DNA of 20,102 nt, taken from contig CAMDFD010000034.1 of NCBI GenBank assembly GCA_945897365.1, positions 1 through 20,102 of the forward strand. The letters run 5' to 3'. The stretch's first letter is position 1. Each line of letters begins with the position of its first letter. Source of the DNA: Bordetella parapertussis. GTDB lineage: Bacteria > Pseudomonadota > Gammaproteobacteria > Burkholderiales > Burkholderiaceae_B. The notes beneath the pieces were generated by a model that searched no databases, had not been told where the DNA came from, and saw only the letters and a program-made list of their open reading frames with translations. Below, piece by piece: positions 1 through 7,446 of this stretch. The position numbers and the translations under genes were made by a program.

Positions 1-87
1 ACGCCTGAGGAATTCAGCAAACTACTACAAAGCGAAGTCACGAAGTGGAGCAAGCTGATCAAAGAAGCCAACATTCGGATCGAGTAA
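1..87 (+). CDS. C-terminal end of a Bug-family (tripartite tricarboxylate transporter) substrate-binding protein, partial
   Basis: An open frame enters from the left edge and ends at TAA 85-87. It encodes 28 residues, beginning TPEEFSKLLQSEV and ending with WSKLIKEANIRIE. This pattern (T-P-E-E-F, a helix, then K-W-x-K-x-I-K-E-A-x-I) is the typical C-terminus of Bug/TctC-type periplasmic solute receptors, which are greatly expanded in Bordetella and its relatives. The remainder of the protein lies outside the window. The next gene starts 2 bp downstream, so the two are probably co-transcribed and the receptor may bring in the substrate of that enzyme. Family assignment rests on only 28 residues but the pattern is characteristic. 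Confidence 0.72.
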   Translation, partial: TPEEFSKLLQSEVTKWSKLIKEANIRIE

Positions 88-89
88 AC

Positions 90-1199
90 ATGAAGATTCA
101 AGACGTCACGCTCACGCTTTTTAGCTGGGACGATATCCCTTCCACCAGCTACGGCGCGCATACGGGCCGTTTTGCTGGTGAGAGCAAGCTCGGCTTATTG
201 GCGATCACAACGGATCAAGGTATCACCGGACATGCTTTTTTGGGCTCTGCTTTTTTTCCAGCAGATATGGATGGCGGCAGTCTGATTCGTTACCTCAAGC
301 CGATTTTGCTTGATCAAAATCCTCTTGACCGCGAACGTCTCTACAAAGCCATGTGGAAACGTGTGCGCACCACCACCGCGCGTTCGATCGGCGCGGTGGA
401 TGTCGCGCTTTGGGATATCGCAGGTAAAGTTGCAAACCTGCCGATTCATCAGCTGCTTGGCTCGTATCGCGATCGCGTCCCCGCTTATATCAGCTCGGCA
501 GTGCTCGCAAGTCCGCAAGCCTATGCAGACGAAGCCCAACATTACAAAGCCCTCAATTTAGCTGCCTACAAAATCCATCCGCCGCAAGTGTGGCGCGAGG
601 ACATTAAGGTCTGCGAAGCCGTTCGCAAAGCCGTCGGTGATGAATATGTATTGATGCTGGATTCGGTCTGGAGCTATGACTATCCGCAAGCGCTGCGTGT
701 GGGACATGTCATCGAAGAGCTCGATTTCTATTGGTACGAAGATCCTTTGGCCGATGCGGATATTTACAACTATATTGAGCTCAAAAAACACTTGAGTATT
801 CCAATTATGGCGACCGAGTATCCCGCAGGCGGGCTTGATTCATACGCGCCTTGGATCAAAGAGCGGGCGACTGATTTTTTAAGAGGTGATGTGGCGGTAA
901 AAGGCGGCATCACCACGTTGATGAAAACCGCGCATCTTGCCGAGGCGTTTCACCTGAACTACGAAGTCCATCACGGTGGGAACTCGCTGAATAACTTTGC
1001 AAATTTGCACGTCATTATGGCGTTGCAAAATACGGAGCTCTTCGAGGTCTTGCTACCGTCTGAGTCGCAAAAGTATGGGCTACTGCAGGATCTTGAGATT
1101 GATAGTCAGGGAATGATTCATGCCCCGACAGGTCCGGGTCTAGGTGCTCAAATCGATTTCGATCTAATCAAGAGAAAAACTCTGGGTGTATTGAGCTAG
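90..1199 (+). CDS. Enolase-superfamily (mandelate racemase/muconate lactonizing type) sugar-acid dehydratase or racemase
   Basis: A 369-residue cytosolic enzyme of the mandelate racemase subgroup, which abstracts the proton alpha to a carboxylate using a Mg-bound enolate. Visible are a capping domain (about 1-125) and a TIM-barrel domain with the metal ligands D191 (MLDSVW), E217 (YEDP) and E243 (ATEY), and an Asp-His dyad D267 (RGDV) and H294 (YEVHH) spaced 27 residues apart as in mandelate racemase. The second-strand motif is K161-I-H163 rather than the more common KxK. The ATG at 90 was preferred over one at 45, because the latter lies inside the upstream receptor gene and adds 15 non-homologous residues. 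It follows the Bug receptor by 2 bp, suggesting a carboxylate or sugar-acid catabolic operon. Substrate cannot be assigned from sequence alone. Confidence 0.85.
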   Translation: MKIQDVTLTLFSWDDIPSTSYGAHTGRFAGESKLGLLAITTDQGITGHAFLGSAFFPADMDGGSLIRYLKPILLDQNPLDRERLYKAMWKRVRTTTARSIGAVDVALWDIAGKVANLPIHQLLGSYRDRVPAYISSAVLASPQAYADEAQHYKALNLAAYKIHPPQVWREDIKVCEAVRKAVGDEYVLMLDSVWSYDYPQALRVGHVIEELDFYWYEDPLADADIYNYIELKKHLSIPIMATEYPAGGLDSYAPWIKERATDFLRGDVAVKGGITTLMKTAHLAEAFHLNYEVHHGGNSLNNFANLHVIMALQNTELFEVLLPSESQKYGLLQDLEIDSQGMIHAPTGPGLGAQIDFDLIKRKTLGVLS

Positions 1200-1226
1200 T
1201 CAAAAGTGGTTATTGACTCGGCTCAA
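1191..1226. terminator. Hairpin spanning both convergent stop codons (candidate bidirectional terminator)
   Basis: TTGAGC (1191-1196) pairs with GCTCAA (1221-1226), and AGTCAA (1198-1203) pairs with TTGACT (1213-1218). The arms are separated by a T/CG internal bulge and close a 9-nt loop. The stem contains the stop codons of both the enolase-family gene (1197-1199) and dnaQ (1210-1212). There is no U-run on either side, so it may work as a 3'-end stabiliser rather than a classical intrinsic terminator. Confidence 0.5.
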
Positions 1227-1923
1227 ACTGTCGCCACAAGCAACTGCCCTTGACCGCTTTATCCAGTGTCGCCAGATATTCCTCGTGCGCGAGTAGCTCC
1301 TCGGCGCTAGGCAAAATCACGGGTAAGCCGAGCGCGTCCTGCTGATGCCCGCGGGCCTCGGCACTTTCTTTTTCGGGTACATCATAGGTATCGATCATTA
1401 GGCTGTCTTGACCGCGCGTCATGGCGAGCCATACCTCAGCGAGTAGCCGCGAGTCAAGCAATGCACCGTGCAAGGCACGATGGGCATTGGAGATACCGTA
1501 ACGCTCGCACAAAGCATCAAGCGAATTGCGCTTGCCCGGGTGCAATGTCTTGGCGTGAACGAGTGAGTCGGTCACACCACTGCAAAACTCGGTCACCGGC
1601 TCACGACCAACTTTGGCGAGTTCGGCATTTAAAAATTTCAAGTCAAAGGGTGCGTTATGGATAATTAACTCAGCACCTTCGATGAACTGTAAAAATGCGT
1701 CGGCTTGATCTTTAAAACGAGGCTTGTCCGACAGAAAATCCGTCGTCAAGCCGTGCACCCCTAGCGCGCCAGGATCACTCTCGCGATCAGGATTGAGGTA
1801 GGTGTGATAATGATTGTCGGTGACACCACGATTGAGCACCTCGACAGCACCAATCTCGACAATGCGGTGCCCCTGAGCCGGATCGAGTCCAGTCGTTTCA
1901 GTATCGAGAATGATCCAACGCAT
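1210..1923 (-). CDS. dnaQ: DNA polymerase III epsilon subunit (3'-5' proofreading exonuclease)
   Basis: A 237-residue protein, close to the 243 residues of E. coli DnaQ. It is the proofreading exonuclease of the replicative polymerase core, binding the alpha and theta subunits. The DEDDh motifs are visible: D7-T-E9-T-T-G in the first strand, an HNAPFDLKFL motif in the middle (ExoII), and the ExoIII motif HGALLDSRLL with the catalytic His and Asp. The C-terminal part, about residue 185 onward, is the expected flexible alpha-binding tail. The start is ATG at 1923. rnhA lies 41 bp upstream on the same strand, a pairing common in proteobacteria, although in E. coli the two genes are divergent. 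It converges on the enolase-family gene with 10 bp between the stop codons. Confidence 0.96.
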   Translation of the reverse strand: MRWIILDTETTGLDPAQGHRIVEIGAVEVLNRGVTDNHYHTYLNPDRESDPGALGVHGLTTDFLSDKPRFKDQADAFLQFIEGAELIIHNAPFDLKFLNAELAKVGREPVTEFCSGVTDSLVHAKTLHPGKRNSLDALCERYGISNAHRALHGALLDSRLLAEVWLAMTRGQDSLMIDTYDVPEKESAEARGHQQDALGLPVILPSAEELLAHEEYLATLDKAVKGSCLWRQFEPSQ

Positions 1924-1964
1924 GGGTGCAGTCGCCGTAAAAGAGGTGTGAGTGTTGGTGTGGC

Positions 1965-2426
1965 TTAGATGTTCATTTTAGCGCGGGCTTCTTCGACCCC
2001 ACGATTGGCAAGCAGGTCTGCGCGTTCGTTGCCTGGATCGCCGGCATGACCTTTGACCCACTGCCAGCGAATCTCGTGCTTGACGACTTCATCTGACATC
2101 AACTGCCAGAGATCCGCGTTTTTGACGGGCTTTTTATCGGCGGTTTTCCAGCCTCGCTGTTTCCAGCCATGGATCCACTCGGTCATGCCTTTCATCACAT
2201 ATTGAGAATCGACATGTAGAGTGACGTTGCATGGACGCTTGAGCGCGCGCAACGCCTCGATGACAGCCATCATTTCCATACGGTTATTTGTGGTGAGGGC
2301 CTCACCGCCATGGAGGGTTTTCTCGACGTGTCCGAGCTTGAGCAAGACGCCCCAACCACCTGGACCGGGATTACCTTTGCAGGCGCCGTCAGTCCAAATT
2401 TCTACGTTTTCTTTAGTTTGCATCAT
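1965..2426 (-). CDS. rnhA: Ribonuclease HI
   Basis: A 153-residue type 1 ribonuclease H that degrades the RNA strand of RNA-DNA hybrids (R-loops, primers). All catalytic positions are present: D13 (WTDGACKGNPGPGG), E51 (TNNRMEMMA), D73 (HVDSQYV), H127 (VKGHAGD) and D137 (NERADLLA). The basic protrusion of the E. coli-type enzyme is present around residues 85-103 (WKQRGWKTADKK). Two ATG codons stand in tandem at 2426 and 2423, and either could be used. It lies 24 bp downstream of the methyltransferase gene and 41 bp upstream of dnaQ, so the three are likely one transcription unit. Confidence 0.96.
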   Translation of the reverse strand: MMQTKENVEIWTDGACKGNPGPGGWGVLLKLGHVEKTLHGGEALTTNNRMEMMAVIEALRALKRPCNVTLHVDSQYVMKGMTEWIHGWKQRGWKTADKKPVKNADLWQLMSDEVVKHEIRWQWVKGHAGDPGNERADLLANRGVEEARAKMNI

Positions 2427-2450
2427 TCGCTTTGTGAGAGACAGTCTTGT

Positions 2451-3230
2451 TTACTTTTTTGTCGAAGTTGAATTTTGTTGCATGGCCACGCCGGCGGCAC
2501 GGCGCGCACTTTGCTGAACGGTCTTGCTTTTCCATTTGGGTTTGAGCAGGGTCATCCCATGGACCCGCTTGACGGCCGAGACTACATAGACCGCTCCAAA
2601 AGAAGGCCACCAACGATCACCTGCGGACTCGAAAAAAGCCGTACGCTCGAGCCACTTTTCAGTGCGACAGGGCGGTATATAGCAGCCAAAATGGCCTAAC
2701 TCTATCTCAAAAGACAGTAACTTGAACCAATCCTTCAATCTGGAGAGAGAAACATGCTGATGCACTTCGGCGGGTAACCAAGGCTTGAGGAGGGGCGCAC
2801 GTTGACGCAGTCCCCACAAACTCCAAGGATTAAATCCGGAAATGACGACCCTTCCCTCGGGCACAAGCACACGTTCGACCTCGCGCAATACCTGATGAGG
2901 GTTGCTTGCCGTCTCTAAAATGTGCGGTAAAACGACTAAATCCATGCTTTCTCGGTCAAAAGGCAAAAACTCTGGCTCAGCGCGCACGACACCTGCCCAA
3001 TCATAGATTTGCTGGGTTTCTGGGATGACTTGACCTGCAAAGGCTTTAAAGGGCATTCTGTTTGCGCGTAGCAGATCGAGTTCGGGCAATCCTATCTGTA
3101 GCGCTCGGTAACCAAACACGTTATCGACCATGCCATCAAAGCGTGTTTGCTCCCAATTACGGACATATCGACCCGGATCGGTGTTTAACCACGCACTCAG
3201 ACTTACAATGGCAGATTCTTGTGTAGACAC
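2451..3230 (-). CDS. SAM-dependent methyltransferase, class I, YafS-like
   Basis: A 259-residue protein with a methyltransferase type-11-like core. The post-I region reads SMDLVVLPHILE, followed by NPHQVLREVERVLVPEGRVV and then SGFNPWSLWGLRQ, the signature of the YafS-like group found next to gloB and rnhA in proteobacteria. The glycine-rich SAM loop is poorly conserved, as is common in this group. I chose the GTG at 3230, giving an N-terminus of (V)STQESAIVSLSAWL. It is preceded by AGGAA at 3235-3239 on the minus strand, and an upstream extension to 3299 would run into the divergent gloB gene. The target of methylation is unknown. It heads the rnhA-dnaQ unit. Confidence 0.82.
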   Translation of the reverse strand: MSTQESAIVSLSAWLNTDPGRYVRNWEQTRFDGMVDNVFGYRALQIGLPELDLLRANRMPFKAFAGQVIPETQQIYDWAGVVRAEPEFLPFDRESMDLVVLPHILETASNPHQVLREVERVLVPEGRVVISGFNPWSLWGLRQRAPLLKPWLPAEVHQHVSLSRLKDWFKLLSFEIELGHFGCYIPPCRTEKWLERTAFFESAGDRWWPSFGAVYVVSAVKRVHGMTLLKPKWKSKTVQQSARRAAGVAMQQNSTSTKK

Positions 3231-3253
3231 GCTGTTCCTGAAAAAAAATATAA

Positions 3254-4090
3254 ATGCCCGCTTACTCAAACCTGCATTGCTCCGCCAAAGGCAGCACAAC
3301 GCCTCAACAAACGACAGAGATCGTTCCTCTGAACGCGTTTAGCGACAACTATATCTGGCTGATCACCAATGGCAAGGATGCCATAGTCGTTGACCCGGGT
3401 CAGGCTGGACCTGTGCAACAAGCGCTTGCCGAACGCAATTTGCTGCTCACCGCTATTTTACTCACCCATCATCACCAAGACCATGTTGGCGGTGTCGCTG
3501 ACCTTGTTTCTCAGACTGGAGCTATGGTCTATGGTCCTGCGGGTGAGGTATTACCGCTCTGTGATGTGCCCTTGGTCGAGGGCGATGTCGTGTCGGACTC
3601 CAGCATGCCACTCTCCCTGTCGGTCCTCGATGTGCCGGGTCATACCGCCGGACATATTGCCTTTGCAGGTGAGATCGCAGGTCAGTCGGTCTTGTTTTGT
3701 GGTGACACGCTGTTTGCAGCGGGTTGCGGTCGACTATTTGAAGGTACGCCAGCCCAGATGGAGACCTCCCTGGCCAAGCTTGCCGCCCTGCCCGCCAATA
3801 CGGCGGTTTACTGTGCGCACGAATACACGCTATCAAATATGCGCTGGGCTCGTGCGGTCGAGCCCACCAATCAACACCTCCAACATTGGCAAGCTCTCGC
3901 TGAACAACAGCGTGCCCAAGGTCAACCTACATTGCCAAGCTCGATCGGACAAGAGTTGTCCTGCAATCCTTTTTTACGCGCCCGACAGCCTGACGTCGCA
4001 CATGCTGCTGCTGCCTGGGCCGAGCGTGCCCTCAACTCGCCGGTCGAAGTTTTTGCCGCACTTAGAGAGTGGAAAAACAATTTCCGTTGA
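3254..4090 (+). CDS. gloB: Hydroxyacylglutathione hydrolase (glyoxalase II)
   Basis: A 278-residue binuclear metallo-beta-lactamase-fold hydrolase. It cleaves S-lactoylglutathione to D-lactate and glutathione, the second step of methylglyoxal detoxification. Seen directly are the metal-binding THHHQDH motif at 71-77, HTAGH and the FCGDTLFAAGCGR segment in the middle, the CAHEYT motif, and a C-terminal glyoxalase-II domain with NPFLRARQ. The N-terminus before PLNAFSDNYIWLI carries about 20 extra residues, but no other ATG/GTG/TTG lies in frame before that conserved block, so ATG 3254 is kept. Its stop codon overlaps the next start (TGATG), suggesting coupling with mltD. The divergent methyltransferase start is only 23 bp away. 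Confidence 0.95.
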   Translation: MPAYSNLHCSAKGSTTPQQTTEIVPLNAFSDNYIWLITNGKDAIVVDPGQAGPVQQALAERNLLLTAILLTHHHQDHVGGVADLVSQTGAMVYGPAGEVLPLCDVPLVEGDVVSDSSMPLSLSVLDVPGHTAGHIAFAGEIAGQSVLFCGDTLFAAGCGRLFEGTPAQMETSLAKLAALPANTAVYCAHEYTLSNMRWARAVEPTNQHLQHWQALAEQQRAQGQPTLPSSIGQELSCNPFLRARQPDVAHAAAAWAERALNSPVEVFAALREWKNNFR

Positions 4091-5478
4091 TGTTGATGCC
4101 TAATATTCAAGTATTTTTCACGCGTTTTTTCCTCTTGGTGACTGTCTTGGCGCTGGCAGGTTGCGCCGGGCTGTCCGGGACGGGCTCTCGCGAGGGTGCT
4201 CAGGACACGTCGATGACGATCGACTTAACCGTCCCAGCACCCGACGCCTGGGAGCGTATTCGCCGGGGCTATGCCATCCCCAACCTCAACACGCCCCTGG
4301 TCGACAAGTGGACGGCCTATTACGCCAGACACCCTGAGGCGATGAACCGCATGGCCAACCGCGCGGGCAAATATCTGTATTACATCGTAGAGGAAATTAA
4401 TCGTCGGGGCTTGCCCACCGAACTCGCCCTCTTGCCGTTTGTTGAAAGCGCCTACAACCCAATTGCTTACTCGCACGCAAAAGCCTCTGGCCTGTGGCAA
4501 TTTATCCCCAGCACAGGCACGCAATTCAAACTGAAACAGGATTGGTGGCATGACCAACGGAGGGACCCGATCGCTTCGACCAACGCTGCCCTCGACTATC
4601 TTGAGTATTTGTTCGAATTTCAAGGCGACTGGTATCTGGCACTTGCCTCCTACAACTGGGGCGAAGGCGCGGTTCAGCGCGCGGTCAAGCGAAATGCTGC
4701 AGCTGGCAAACCGACGGATTATCTGTCGCTCAATATGCCTGCCGAAACGCGTAACTATCTGCCTAAATTGCAAGCGATTAAAAACATCGTCGCCGATCCT
4801 ATAAAGTACGCAGTGGTGCTACCCGATGTCGACAACTCCCCGTATTTTGTCGCGATCAAGCAAACCGTCAATATCGACTATGCCCTAGCCGCCCAATTCG
4901 CCGAACTGCCGTTGGAGGACTTTCAGGCACTGAACCCCTCTTTCAACCAGTCCGTGATCTCCGTCAAGGAAAACCACTCCATCATCCTGCCGCGCGACCG
5001 AATCGCCATCTACAACAAAAACCTTGCTCAATATCGCGGTGATCTGACCTCATGGAGAACCTATGAGGCACAAGAGGGTGAAAATTTAGCCGCTATCGCG
5101 AATAAATTCGGCGTCCCTGAGGGACGTTTACGCCAAGCAAATCGCATTTCCGGTAACGTACGCCTCTTGAGCGCTCAGACACTGCTCATTCCAGGCCCAA
5201 GCGGCGAAGGCATTCGTCTCAGTCCCGCCGACAAGACTTCGTTAGCGCAAGCAGGCCAAAGCAACACAGCACGTGCAAAGATAACCTCCACGCCTAGTCG
5301 AACGGCGACGAACGCCTCGACGCTTACTCACACCGTTCGCTCTGGCGATACGTTGGGCAGCATCGCTCAACGTTACAGCACGACGGTGGCCGCCATTCGC
5401 GCGCTGAACAACTTAAAATCGAATAATCTGCGGGTAGGCGCTAGATTGCGTATACCAAACTCTAGGAACCGCATCTAG
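4090..5478 (+). CDS. mltD: Membrane-bound lytic murein transglycosylase D, LysM-containing lipoprotein
   Basis: A 462-residue outer-membrane lipoprotein that cleaves peptidoglycan between MurNAc and GlcNAc, forming 1,6-anhydro ends. The signal peptide ends in a lipobox LAGC with the lipidated Cys at residue 25. The SLT domain covers about 85-240, with catalytic Glu in LLPFVESAYNP (E119), followed by SGLWQFIPSTG and LALASYNWGEGAVQRA. Two LysM peptidoglycan-binding repeats follow: TYEAQEGENLAAIANKFGV to TLLIPG, and THTVRSGDTLGSIAQRY to RLRIPN at the C-terminus. A Ser/Thr/Ala-rich linker joins them. The start at 4090 overlaps the gloB stop; an in-frame ATG at 4096 is an alternative, while one at 4069 lies within gloB and spoils the short n-region. 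Confidence 0.92.
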   Translation: MLMPNIQVFFTRFFLLVTVLALAGCAGLSGTGSREGAQDTSMTIDLTVPAPDAWERIRRGYAIPNLNTPLVDKWTAYYARHPEAMNRMANRAGKYLYYIVEEINRRGLPTELALLPFVESAYNPIAYSHAKASGLWQFIPSTGTQFKLKQDWWHDQRRDPIASTNAALDYLEYLFEFQGDWYLALASYNWGEGAVQRAVKRNAAAGKPTDYLSLNMPAETRNYLPKLQAIKNIVADPIKYAVVLPDVDNSPYFVAIKQTVNIDYALAAQFAELPLEDFQALNPSFNQSVISVKENHSIILPRDRIAIYNKNLAQYRGDLTSWRTYEAQEGENLAAIANKFGVPEGRLRQANRISGNVRLLSAQTLLIPGPSGEGIRLSPADKTSLAQAGQSNTARAKITSTPSRTATNASTLTHTVRSGDTLGSIAQRYSTTVAAIRALNNLKSNNLRVGARLRIPNSRNRI

Positions 5479-5531
5479 TTGAGTCACTCCAGCAATGATG
5501 ACCGTTAATTTTTTTTAATTTTTTATCTTTA

Positions 5532-5541
5532 GGACTAGTCC
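5532..5541. promoter_or_regulatory. 10-bp perfect palindrome overlapping the fabI ribosome-binding site
   Basis: GGACTAGTCC is perfectly self-complementary and sits directly against the fabI ATG (5542), overlapping its AGGA ribosome-binding sequence (5531-5534). Just upstream (5507-5530) lies a very T-rich stretch. It could be an operator or simply chance; no regulator can be named. Confidence 0.3.
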
Positions 5542-6327
5542 ATGGGCTTTCTATCTGGCAAACGTATCCTGATTACTGGCGTTATTTCCAATCGCTCGAT
5601 CGCCTATGGCATCGCAAAAGCCTGTCACGAACAAGGTGCAGAACTCGCCTTTACGTTTGTGGGTGAACGTTTTCAGCAACGTGTCACTGAGTATGCCGCA
5701 GAGTTTGGTAGCTCAATCGTCTTGCCCTGCGATGTCGGCGATGATGGCCAGATCGAAGCCACCTTCACCGAACTTGTCAAACACTGGGACGGCCTCGATG
5801 GACTCGTGCACTCGATCGGTTTTGCGCCTCGCGAAGCGATCGCAGGCGAGTTTTTAGATGGACTCTCGCGTGAAGCCTTTCGGATCGCGCATGACATCTC
5901 CGCCTACAGCTTTCCTGCCCTCGCCAAGGCAGCTCGTCCGATGATGCAGGGTCGCAATGGCGCACTGCTAACGCTGACCTATCTGGGCGCTGAAAAAGCA
6001 ATGTCCAACTACAACACGATGGGTCTGGCTAAAGCCTCACTCGAAGCCTCGGTACGCTATCTCGCGTCCAACCTCGGCCCGGAGGGGATTCGCTCGAATG
6101 GTATTTCAGCGGGACCAATCAAGACCTTGGCTGCCAGTGGAATCAAGGACTTTTCAAGCATCCTCAAAGTCGTCGAAGCCAATGCGCCGCTACGTCGCAA
6201 CGTCACCATCGAGCAAGTCGGTAACGTCGCCGCCTTTTTGCTGTCCGACCTCTCGGCCGGTGTCACGGGCGAGATCATCCATGTCGACTCTGGCTTTTCA
6301 AATGTAGTGTGTGGCCTGATTGACTGA
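5542..6327 (+). CDS. fabI: Enoyl-[acyl-carrier-protein] reductase [NADH]
   Basis: A 261-residue short-chain dehydrogenase-like enzyme, the length of E. coli FabI (262). It catalyses the last, NADH-dependent step of each fatty-acid elongation cycle and is the triclosan target. Seen are the nucleotide-binding GVISNRSIAYGIAKA near the N-terminus, the substrate-loop sequence SIGFAPRE, and the active-site residues Y147, Y157 and K164 in LGAEKAMSNYNTMGLAKA. The Y-x6-K arrangement at the second Tyr is diagnostic for FabI rather than for FabG-like SDRs. ATG 5542 has AGGA 7 nt upstream. It is 63 bp downstream of mltD with an AT-rich gap, so it may have its own promoter. It converges on the chromate-transporter operon with a 19-bp gap. 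Confidence 0.96.
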   Translation: MGFLSGKRILITGVISNRSIAYGIAKACHEQGAELAFTFVGERFQQRVTEYAAEFGSSIVLPCDVGDDGQIEATFTELVKHWDGLDGLVHSIGFAPREAIAGEFLDGLSREAFRIAHDISAYSFPALAKAARPMMQGRNGALLTLTYLGAEKAMSNYNTMGLAKASLEASVRYLASNLGPEGIRSNGISAGPIKTLAASGIKDFSSILKVVEANAPLRRNVTIEQVGNVAAFLLSDLSAGVTGEIIHVDSGFSNVVCGLID

Positions 6328-6346
6328 ACTCACCGCTTGAGCCTCA

Positions 6347-6880
6347 TCACCGCATTCCAGTGAGATGCATCAATAACGCTCCGACCGCACCGGCCCCCAA
6401 AATCAAGAAAACGGGGTTGATGCGCGTACGGAGAAGCAAACCAAAAGTCACGAGTGCAAGAGTAATGGTCAAGGGTCCGACCAGCGAGGCCTTGGCGACA
6501 GCATAGACGCCTGAGCACATCAAACCGATCGCAATCGGCTCCAAAGCGCTTTGCACGGCTCGACGCCAAGGGCGTTCACCGATTCTGTTCCAAAGACGCC
6601 CTACCGCTAAACACAAAATGCTTGAGGGTAGAAAGAACGAGAGCAATACGACGCCCGCGCCCAGCAGTCCTGCAATTTGAAAACCAAAGACCAATACCAT
6701 CATCATATTGGGGCCCGGTGCGAGCTGACCCAAACTATAAATATGTACAAAAGCGGTGTGATCGATGTTGAAACGCTGGGCCAAGATAGTCTGCATTTCA
6801 GGGAGCACTGCCGTGCCGCCACCGACGGCCAGCACAGACAACATCCCAAAGGTCATTGCGAGTTGTAGTAAAGCGCTCAT
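6347..6880 (-). CDS. Half-length chromate transporter (CHR family), second subunit
   Basis: A 177-residue hydrophobic protein with a single CHR domain. It shows the family patterns GGGTAVLPEMQ near the N-terminus and LGQLAPGPNMMM around residues 50-60, followed by several membrane helices. Full-length ChrA proteins have two such domains, whereas this gene encodes one half. It begins at ATG 6880 inside the end of the preceding half-transporter gene (ATGA overlap), so the two products most likely form a heterodimer of antiparallel halves. CHR proteins export chromate or transport related oxyanions. The true substrate here is inferred, although an upstream SulP gene in the same operon supports oxyanion transport. 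Confidence 0.88.
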   Translation of the reverse strand: MSALLQLAMTFGMLSVLAVGGGTAVLPEMQTILAQRFNIDHTAFVHIYSLGQLAPGPNMMMVLVFGFQIAGLLGAGVVLLSFFLPSSILCLAVGRLWNRIGERPWRRAVQSALEPIAIGLMCSGVYAVAKASLVGPLTITLALVTFGLLLRTRINPVFLILGAGAVGALLMHLTGMR

Positions 6881-7446
6881 TTAGAAGAAGCCTCCCCTTT
6901 GCGCGGGCGATAAAGAAACAAACCAATTGGCGCCATAATCAGCAGTACCGTCACTAAAGAGAGCTTGAGCACACTCATCAAGACAAAGGTCGCGATGATC
7001 ATCGACAAGGAGCGAATATGCCGAAAATGCTGATCACCTATTTTGTAGGTAATAGAAGCCAAGAGACCCGTCGCTCCTGCAGCAATACCCGCCAGTAAAA
7101 TATTCATGATCGGGTAATCTGCACCCTCGCTATACGCTACGCCCGTTATCAGCACAAACAAACCTCCCGGCAAGATCAAGCCGATGGAAGCGACGCATGC
7201 GCCCAAAAAGCCACGCAGCCGATCGCCTGCGAGGAGCGCGAGATTGACTGAATTTAATCCGGGCATGGTTTGACTGATCGCAAGCGTCGCCATGAACTCG
7301 TCTGGTGTCAGCCACTTACGCTTGTCGACAAGCAAAATGCGCTCATACGCCACGATGCCACCGCCAAAGCTTACGGCGCCAATCAAGAGAAACTCTCTAA
7401 AGAGGAGCCAAAGCGTCGTGGTTTGGTTCGACGTGGAATCACTCAT
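6877..7446 (-). CDS. Half-length chromate transporter (CHR family), first subunit
   Basis: A 189-residue membrane protein corresponding to the N-terminal CHR domain. It carries the signature FGGGIVAYERILLVDKRKWL followed by EFMATLAISQTMPGLNSVNLA, matching the family's FGGG...W...EF...Q..PGPN pattern but with Leu in place of the second Pro. About five or six hydrophobic segments follow, ending in a basic tail (YRPRKGEASSK). It overlaps the CYTH-like gene upstream and the partner half-transporter downstream, each by ATGA, so all three are translationally coupled. Confidence 0.88.
   Translation of the reverse strand: MSDSTSNQTTTLWLLFREFLLIGAVSFGGGIVAYERILLVDKRKWLTPDEFMATLAISQTMPGLNSVNLALLAGDRLRGFLGACVASIGLILPGGLFVLITGVAYSEGADYPIMNILLAGIAAGATGLLASITYKIGDQHFRHIRSLSMIIATFVLMSVLKLSLVTVLLIMAPIGLFLYRPRKGEASSK

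Noticed and set aside
3390..4103. A 237-codon open frame on the + strand inside gloB
   Set aside because: It is out of frame with a clear GloB, its translation has no family motif and is rich in Arg/Cys/Pro as expected for a shadow frame.
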